NCBI GenBank assembly: GCA_023430975.1
Contig: JAEYYB010000071.1
Span: forward strand, 1 to 64,000
Reading direction: 5' to 3'
Length of the DNA: 64,000 nucleotides
Source: Bacillota bacterium
Lineage (GTDB): Bacteria; Bacillota; Clostridia; Acetivibrionales; DSM-2933
The first letter of the stretch is position 1. The number at the start of each line of letters is the position of its first letter. The notes beneath the pieces were generated by a model. That model had not been told where the DNA came from. It did not search any database and worked only from the letters and a program-made list of their open reading frames with translations. Positions 58,745 to 64,000 of the stretch are shown piece by piece. A program made the translations under genes and the position numbers.

Positions 58745-59623
58745 TTAGTCATTCCTTAATTGCTGCCTTATCTTCCAATCAGCAATATTTTTAATAATCA
58801 GATTTATTATTGCAATTAAAGTGAGCAGTGAAGCTACCGCAAAAGCAGCAGAAAATTTATATTCGTTGTATAGTATCTCAACATGAAGGGGCAATGTGTT
58901 TGTAAGCCCTCTGATATGACCTGAAACAACCGAAACAGCACCAAACTCCCCTGCCGCCCTTGCTGCAGTCAACATTACCCCGTATAAAAGTGCCCATTTT
59001 ACATTTGGAAGAGTTATCAGCCAAAAAGTCTTTAAGCCGCTTGCTCCTAATGTAAGTGCAGCTTCCTCTTCGCTCGTTCCCTGAGCTTCCATTAAAGGTA
59101 TCAATTCCCTGGCTACAAATGGGAGGGTAACAAATAGAGTAGCAATGACAATCCCAGGAGGTGCGAATATAATCTTTATCCCAAGTGAGGTAAGAAGTTC
59201 GGCTAACAAGCCATGACTGGTACTGAAAAGCAAAACAAATATCAATCCTGCAACAACAGGAGAAATTGCAAAGGGCAAATCAATAATTGTAATTAGCAGG
59301 TTTTTACCTTTAAACTTGAATTTAGCCACCGCCCAAGCCACTATAAGTCCAAATGCGGTATTTATAGGTACAACAATCGCTATAGTAATAAGGGTAAGCT
59401 TTATTGCTTTCATCGCCATAGGATCGCTGATTGCAGCATAGTACACGCTTGCCCCCTGTTCAAAGGCTTTAACAAATACTGAAATCAGGGGAAGTAAGAG
59501 CATTACTACAAAAAATATCAATGCAATTGCTGTAAGGATTATCGCAACAAGTTTTGTGTCATTTGCTGCTTTTTTACGGGTCTGATTTATCATATTTATT
59601 TTAGTGGGGATACTTCCAGCCAT
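58745..59623 (-). CDS. cysW: sulfate ABC transporter permease
   Basis: About 292 residues, six membrane spans. EAA loop SEEEAALTLGASGLKTFWLITLPN near 190 and conserved FDLPFAISPVVAGLIF-like IDLPFAISPVVAGL and TAARAAGEFGAVSVVSGHIRG. The ATG at 59623 follows TTAGGAGTGATAA. It lies between cysT and cysA, and pairs with CysT in the membrane. Confidence 0.93.
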   Translation of the reverse strand: MAGSIPTKINMINQTRKKAANDTKLVAIILTAIALIFFVVMLLLPLISVFVKAFEQGASVYYAAISDPMAMKAIKLTLITIAIVVPINTAFGLIVAWAVAKFKFKGKNLLITIIDLPFAISPVVAGLIFVLLFSTSHGLLAELLTSLGIKIIFAPPGIVIATLFVTLPFVARELIPLMEAQGTSEEEAALTLGASGLKTFWLITLPNVKWALLYGVMLTAARAAGEFGAVSVVSGHIRGLTNTLPLHVEILYNEYKFSAAFAVASLLTLIAIINLIIKNIADWKIRQQLRND

Positions 59624-59653
59624 ATTTATCACTCCTAATCTATCACTTATCAT

Positions 59654-60499
59654 CTATCTATGCCTGTTACTGGTCCACCATTGGAACACATTAATGATCA
59701 AAAGCATTAGGAATGATATAACAAGCATTATGGCAGCTATAGCCGTCCCACCTGCATAATCATACTGTTCCAGTTTTGTCCTGATTAATAGAGGTGCTAT
59801 TTCAGTTTTTAACGGCATATTGCCCGATATAAAAACAACTGATCCGTATTCACCCAAAGCCCTTGCAAATGCAAGTGCAAAACCTGTTATCACAGCTGGC
59901 ATCAATTCCGGTAATATAACTTTACGAAAGGTTTGAAATCTTGTTGCCCCAAGACATGCAGCTGCTTCTTCAACCTCAAGATCAATACTTTGCAGAACAG
60001 GTTGAACCGTACGCACTACAAAGGGAAAGCTTATAAATATCAATGCTATTGTTATACCTATAGGAGTATAGGATATTTTCACTCCCATACTCGCAAACAA
60101 CTTGCCTATCCATCCATTTGGGGCATAAAGAGCAGTTAGTGAAATGCCTGCAACAGCAGTTGGAAGTGCAAAAGGTAAATCTATCAAGCCATCAATTATT
60201 TTTTTACCGGGGAATGTATATCTTTCAAGAACCCACGCAATCAGGAGCCCAAATACCGCGTTTATTGCGGCTGCCAAAAAAGAAGTACCGAAAGAAATCT
60301 TCAATGCAGTAAGTACTCTTTCTGAAAGAGCTATGTCCCAAAGCTTTGCCAATCCCATGCTTGAACTGTTAAGAAAAACCATTGAAACAGGGATCAGAAC
60401 CAACAGGGTAATATATACTAAAGATAATCCCATAGTTATCCCAAAGCCTGGTATAACACTTCGCTGTTTTAGCTTAAATGATCTTAATGTCAAATTCAT
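59654..60499 (-). CDS. cysT: sulfate ABC transporter permease
   Basis: 281 residues, six spans. EAA loop VEEAAACLGATRFQTFRKVILP near 185, IDLPFALPTAVAGISLTALYAPNGW and ARALGEYGSVVFISGNMP, diagnostic for CysT. CGAGGTGAG precedes the ATG. First permease gene after the binding protein. Confidence 0.94.
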   Translation of the reverse strand: MNLTLRSFKLKQRSVIPGFGITMGLSLVYITLLVLIPVSMVFLNSSSMGLAKLWDIALSERVLTALKISFGTSFLAAAINAVFGLLIAWVLERYTFPGKKIIDGLIDLPFALPTAVAGISLTALYAPNGWIGKLFASMGVKISYTPIGITIALIFISFPFVVRTVQPVLQSIDLEVEEAAACLGATRFQTFRKVILPELMPAVITGFALAFARALGEYGSVVFISGNMPLKTEIAPLLIRTKLEQYDYAGGTAIAAIMLVISFLMLLIINVFQWWTSNRHR

Positions 60500-60557
60500 G
60501 AACTCACCTCGATACTTATTTAGAAAGGACCACCTGAAAAGCTCTGATACTGCCCTA

Positions 60558-61637
60558 TTATTTTATGTAAATCTGGTCAAATATTCCACCGTCATCAAAA
60601 TGCTCTTTTTGTGCCTTATTCCAGCCTCCAAAAACTTCATCAATGGTAAAGAGCTCTATTTTGGGAAACTGTTCAGCATATTTCTTTGCAACCGTTTCAT
60701 TTCTGGGCCTGTAATAATTTTTAGCAGCAATTTCCTGGCCCTCATCACTATAGAGATAATTTAAATATTCCTCTGCGACCGCACGTGTTCCATGCTTATC
60801 AACTACTGAGTCAACAACAGCTACAGGAGGCTCAGCCAAAATGCTTACCGAAGGAAATACTATTTCAAATTTATTTTTTCCAAGCTCATTGATTGAAAGA
60901 AACGCCTCATTTTCCCATGCAATAAGAACATCACCAATCTCACGTTCAACAAAAGTAGTTGTAGCACCTCTTGCACCTGAATCCAGCACAGGGACATTCT
61001 TATAAATTGCCTTGACAAATTCCTTTGCTTTCTCTTCATCGTTCCCATTCTTTTTAAGAGAATAGCCCCAGGCTGCAAGATAATTCCAACGTGCTCCTCC
61101 TGATGTTTTTGGATTTGGGGTAATAATCTCAACATCTGGTCTTATAAGATCGTCCCAGTCCTTGATGTTTTTTGGGTTTCCTTTTCTTACAAGGAAAACG
61201 ATGGTTGATGTGTATGGTGTAGAATTGTTAGGCAATCTTTTTTGCCATTCTTTATTAATTATTTCTTTATTTTTATTTATTGAATCGATATCATAAGCCA
61301 AGGCTAAAGTGACTACATCTGCTTCGTTTCCGTCAATAACTGTTCTCGCCTGACTGCCTGAACCGCCATGTGACTGTTGTATTGTCACATCTTGCCCTGT
61401 CTTATCTTTCCAGTACTTTGTAAAAGCTGTGTTATACTCCTGATATAGTTCCCTGGTAGGGTCATAAGAAACATTTAGTAGTGTAATAGGATTAGTATCT
61501 GATGAACTCCCCTGTTTTTGATCCTCATTTCCACCGCATCCGACAAATCCTGCTACTATAGCAATCGTTATGGCGGCAATTAACCTTTGTTTTGCTGAAA
61601 ATCTTATTTTTGATAGTTTTTTAATTCTTGTACTCAT
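60558..61637 (-). CDS. sbp: sulfate-binding lipoprotein
   Basis: About 359 residues. Signal peptide with lipobox GFVGCGG (Cys near 36), then a type II binding protein: LLNVSYDPTRELYQEYN, QSHGGSGSQARTVIDGNEADVVTLALAYDID, FLVRKGNPKNIKDWDDL, NPKTSGGARWNYLAAWGY and VERGATTTF-like RGATTTFVEREIGD, all typical of Sbp. The ATG at 61637 is best spaced to TTTAGGAG; ATG 61643 and GTG 61646 lie too close. First gene of the sulfate operon. Confidence 0.94.
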   Translation of the reverse strand: MSTRIKKLSKIRFSAKQRLIAAITIAIVAGFVGCGGNEDQKQGSSSDTNPITLLNVSYDPTRELYQEYNTAFTKYWKDKTGQDVTIQQSHGGSGSQARTVIDGNEADVVTLALAYDIDSINKNKEIINKEWQKRLPNNSTPYTSTIVFLVRKGNPKNIKDWDDLIRPDVEIITPNPKTSGGARWNYLAAWGYSLKKNGNDEEKAKEFVKAIYKNVPVLDSGARGATTTFVEREIGDVLIAWENEAFLSINELGKNKFEIVFPSVSILAEPPVAVVDSVVDKHGTRAVAEEYLNYLYSDEGQEIAAKNYYRPRNETVAKKYAEQFPKIELFTIDEVFGGWNKAQKEHFDDGGIFDQIYIK

Positions 61638-61676
61638 TCTCATCACTCCTAAAAAAATTTTACCTGCCTGTTTTAT

Positions 61677-61756
61677 ATTACCCGCAACAATACATTAGTA
61701 CTCTTATCGTTTTACTAGGTATTCGGGTAATTTTTTATGGGGTATTTAACCCCATA
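61677..61756 (-). promoter_or_regulatory. operator-like palindromes upstream of sbp
   Basis: Two perfect inverted repeats: ATTACCCG (61677-61684) with CGGGTAAT (61724-61731), and TATGGGG (61736-61742) with CCCCATA (61750-61756). Between them on the minus strand lies ATACCTAGTAAAA, reminiscent of Rrf2/CymR-type half sites. They sit 40-120 bases before the sulfate operon and are the best candidates for its sulfur-responsive control. Confidence 0.5.
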
Positions 61757-61854
61757 AATTTTAAATACATAGTATTCTTATTTGTTTTGTATGTTTTATA
61801 TTTTATACCCAGAAGAAATATATGTCAATAGGTTTTTAATATTATTTTAAAACT

Positions 61855-62056
61855 AAATTAAAAGTGATAAATCTATTACATTTGTCTGTAGCAAATCTAT
61901 TAAAATCAGTTAATCTTGCTATTTGTCTATCACAAAATAACGTTAAACCGTTGGTTATTTTACTCTGCCAAATGCAAGATTAATACTGATTTTAATTATG
62001 TTAAACCGTTCGTTATTTGCTCCGACAAATGTAAGATTATTAACACTTTTAATATA
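61855..62056. repeat. family A repeat, long copy followed by a half copy
   Basis: 61855-61996 is the 140-bp long form (TTAAAAGTGATAAATC to ATACTGATTTTAAT), nearly the same as 17104-17250. 61999-62056 repeats only the right half (GTTAAACCGTTCGTTATTTG to CACTTTTAATATAA), like 18811-18863. Confidence 0.85.
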
Positions 62057-62081
62057 ATTTAGCAATTAAGAGTAATGCAGC

Positions 62082-62663
62082 TTACACCTCACCTTTTAGA
62101 CCAATTTCCTCAGCTACCTTTTGCATCCCCTTAATAGTCTCCTCTATCAGGAAATCCAGTTCTACTCCCAGTAATTTTGCTCCTTCTTCAATAACGTCAC
62201 GATTAACACCTGCGGCAAACCCCTTCTGCTTCCATTTCTTTTTTACTGACTTGGTACCCATATCCAAAATGCTTTTATTTGGTCTTAAAAGTGCAGTTGC
62301 TGCAATCAAGCCGGTTAGTTCATCAGTAGCATATAAAACCTTTTCCATTCTTTCTATAGGTTCAATATCAACGCATATTTTCCACCCATGGCTTTCAATA
62401 GCTCTAATATATTCTTCCGGCCAGTTATTCGATGCAAGAATTTCCCTTGCTTTTTTACAATGCTCCTCAGGGTACTTTTCATAATCAATATCATGCACAA
62501 GTCCTATAATACCCCATTTTTCCTCATCCATTTCATTATAAAGCTCCGCAAAATGATACATAACTGCTTCTACAGCCAAGGCATGTTTAATCAAGCTTTC
62601 ATTCTTAGTGTATTCGTTTAACAAGCTAAATGCCTCATCTCTTGTAGGAATTATCGTTCCCAT
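62082..62663 (-). CDS. HD-domain (HDIG-type) hydrolase
   Basis: 193 residues. HD phosphohydrolase pattern: His in LIKHALAVEAVM, the doublet in GLVHDIDYEKYPEEH, ESHGW and Asp in YATDELTGLIAA. A family with phosphatase or nucleotidase activities; the substrate is unknown. AAGGAAGGAAC precedes the ATG. It is followed, on the same strand, only by repeats. Confidence 0.88.
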   Translation of the reverse strand: MGTIIPTRDEAFSLLNEYTKNESLIKHALAVEAVMYHFAELYNEMDEEKWGIIGLVHDIDYEKYPEEHCKKAREILASNNWPEEYIRAIESHGWKICVDIEPIERMEKVLYATDELTGLIAATALLRPNKSILDMGTKSVKKKWKQKGFAAGVNRDVIEEGAKLLGVELDFLIEETIKGMQKVAEEIGLKGEV

Positions 62664-62710
62664 CCTAGTTCCTTCCTTCTTGATATATTTTATCTTTATG
62701 TATCCTTACT

Positions 62711-63286
62711 TTAACCATTTAATTTTTTTAGCATCCAAACCATATTTTGGCCTAAGTTTTCAAAGGTACGCTTGCCTTCTTCATCGTTTTGGACTTCACC
62801 TATATCTCTTGCCAGTGTCATATTCCAATAACTTGATGTCGCAATAGGCATCTCTGCAATGCCAAAGAAAAAATTAATAGCGGAATAGACAAAGTTTGAC
62901 CCTGCACGTCTTACTGCCACAACAGGAGCACCTACCTTATGCTTTAGCAGGTTGTTATTTGCCTTAGACACATATCCGCATCTGTCAATAAACGCCTTAA
63001 CTTCAGTAGTCACATTGCTAAAGTATGTTGGCGAGCCTATAATAACTCCATCAGCATCAAAAACCTTTTCCAGAACATCATTTAGTTTATCATCTTGTAT
63101 TACACAGCGTTTGTTTTTACTTTTAAAGCAACCGCCGCATGCCCTGCAGCCATGTAAAAGCATGCCTCCAAGCTGAACATATTCAACCTCTATACCATTC
63201 TTAACCAGTATATTCCCAACTATCTCAAGACTTTGTTTGGTGTTACCATTTACCCTTGGACTGCCGTTAATTGCAATTACTTTCAT
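62711..63286 (-). CDS. NADPH-dependent FMN reductase-like flavodoxin-fold protein
   Basis: 191 residues. KVIAINGSPRVNGNTKQSLEIV (FMN phosphate loop), CRACGGCFKSKNKRCVIQDD with a cysteine cluster like iron-sulfur flavoproteins, and DGVIIGSPTYFSNVT. It belongs to the multimeric flavodoxin WrbA/iron-sulfur flavoprotein group. The cysteine spacing (CxxCxxC, then C) leaves a cluster possible. Substrate unknown. The ATG at 63286 is used; a TTG at 63298 directly abuts the AAGGAG. Confidence 0.85.
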   Translation of the reverse strand: MKVIAINGSPRVNGNTKQSLEIVGNILVKNGIEVEYVQLGGMLLHGCRACGGCFKSKNKRCVIQDDKLNDVLEKVFDADGVIIGSPTYFSNVTTEVKAFIDRCGYVSKANNNLLKHKVGAPVVAVRRAGSNFVYSAINFFFGIAEMPIATSSYWNMTLARDIGEVQNDEEGKRTFENLGQNMVWMLKKLNG

Positions 63287-63407
63287 AATCCTGATCAACT
63301 CCTTTATATAACAATTGATTAACCACTTTTAATATATAGAGAATTTCGTATTAAATCAAGTATCTATACTAACAAATTTTAACAATATACAACTAAAAAA
63401 TTAATTT

Positions 63408-64000
63408 TCATTCATCTTGATTTGTTTCCTTTGGCAGCGAAAGAATAAATTCAGTGCCATAATCTACTCTACTCTGAACCTCAATACGCCCTTTATGTGC
63501 CTCTGTGATAGCTTTCACAATTGTAAGCCCAATACCTGAGCCCCCGGTAAGCCTGTTTCGGGATTTATCAGCCCTATAAAATCTTTCAAATATGAACGGC
63601 AAGTCTTCTTCAGGTATACCTGGACCATTATCCTTAACACTTATTTCAGTAATATCTTCCGCACCTTTAACGCTTATCTCTACATTGCCACCTTCAGGTG
63701 TATACTTTAAAGCGTTTGATACCAGGTTAATAACTACTTGGCTGATTTTATCCTTGTCCGCAAAAACCTCTTCACTCTCGCCATTAAAAGCAATCTTGAT
63801 ATCCTTATTTTTAAACTCCGGTTCAAAATTTAAAACAATTCTATGGATAAGCTCTGATATATCAAAGCTTGTTTTGTTTAAAACAAGACTTTCGCTTTCA
63901 TATCTTGCTAATTTTTCAAGATCTCCTACCATTTTATTAATTCTGATTATTTCCTCGTGGCAGCTTTTCAGTCTCTCGGCATCAGGCTTCCAAATCCCAT
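63408..64000 (-). CDS. sensor histidine kinase, C-terminal part (continues beyond the window)
   Basis: The frame is open to the right edge, so the sensor and membrane part are outside. Seen: the dimerisation helix (ERLKSCHEEIIRINKMVGDLEKLARYE; the phosphorylated histidine lies further upstream), N box NLVSNALKYTPEGG, G1 DNGPGIPEEDLPF, F box FERFYRADKSR and G2 GGSGIGLTIVKAI. All ATPase motifs are intact. A response regulator would be expected next to the missing 5' end. Confidence 0.9.
   Translation of the reverse strand, partial: GIWKPDAERLKSCHEEIIRINKMVGDLEKLARYESESLVLNKTSFDISELIHRIVLNFEPEFKNKDIKIAFNGESEEVFADKDKISQVVINLVSNALKYTPEGGNVEISVKGAEDITEISVKDNGPGIPEEDLPFIFERFYRADKSRNRLTGGSGIGLTIVKAITEAHKGRIEVQSRVDYGTEFILSLPKETNQDE

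Noticed and set aside
1..64000. CRISPR arrays
   Set aside because: The repeated sequences are single palindromic elements far apart; no regularly spaced short repeats with unique spacers and no cas genes were found.

Overview
The window is AT-rich DNA from a low-GC Gram-positive bacterium, most likely a plant-fibre-degrading clostridium (cluster III / Ruminiclostridium-Acetivibrio type). The inference rests on strong AGGAGG ribosome sites, a CobA-HemD fusion, a xylan/glucuronate utilisation block and clostridial-type ABC lipoproteins; no rRNA or marker gene fixes the species.

Layout. 1-1.5 kb: tail of an IS4-type transposase remnant and an iron alcohol dehydrogenase. 1.7-6.2 kb: a Ro60/TROVE protein, a Y RNA carrying a circularly permuted tRNA-Lys-like cloverleaf, a second shorter Y-RNA-like sequence and two unrecognised genes, all on the minus strand. 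6.4-18.6 kb: one long minus-strand run for tetrapyrroles (hemA, hemC, cobA-hemD, hemB, hemL, cbiX) and late cobalamin steps (cobC-like, btuR, cobQ, cbiB, cobD); cbiA is reduced to a 61-codon internal-deletion remnant. A precorrin-2 dehydrogenase is divergent from hemA. 19.7-49.3 kb: xylan side-chain utilisation, with an oligosaccharide importer lacking its own ATPase, three AraC regulators, GH3 and GH67 enzymes, and the complete glucuronate route uxaC, uxuB, uxuA, kdgK, kdgA. This block is split by a 10.2-kb island (35267-45456) bounded by 79-bp perfect direct repeats and carrying a type I restriction-modification system, a YgjP metallopeptidase, an HTH protein and a YwqJ/YwqK-like deaminase toxin-immunity pair. 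49.7-52.2 kb: AIM24-like, TPR and thioesterase genes. 52.3-61.6 kb: sulfate assimilation (sbp-cysTWA-cysH-cysD-cysN-sulfite reductase-flavoprotein). The end holds an HD hydrolase, a flavodoxin-fold reductase and a truncated histidine kinase.

The parts connect: hemA to cobA-hemD, the dehydrogenase and the CbiX-like chelatase can make siroheme, which the sulfite reductase 35 kb away needs. CysH has the four iron-sulfur cysteines of an APS reductase and the CysC-like domain on CysN has lost its P-loop, so PAPS is probably not made.

Several families of short palindromic repeats (about 50-150 bp) are scattered between genes. At five genes (rsr, hemL, hemC, the GH67 gene, the sulfite reductase) the stop codon lies inside repeat sequence, and one repeat is nested inside another.
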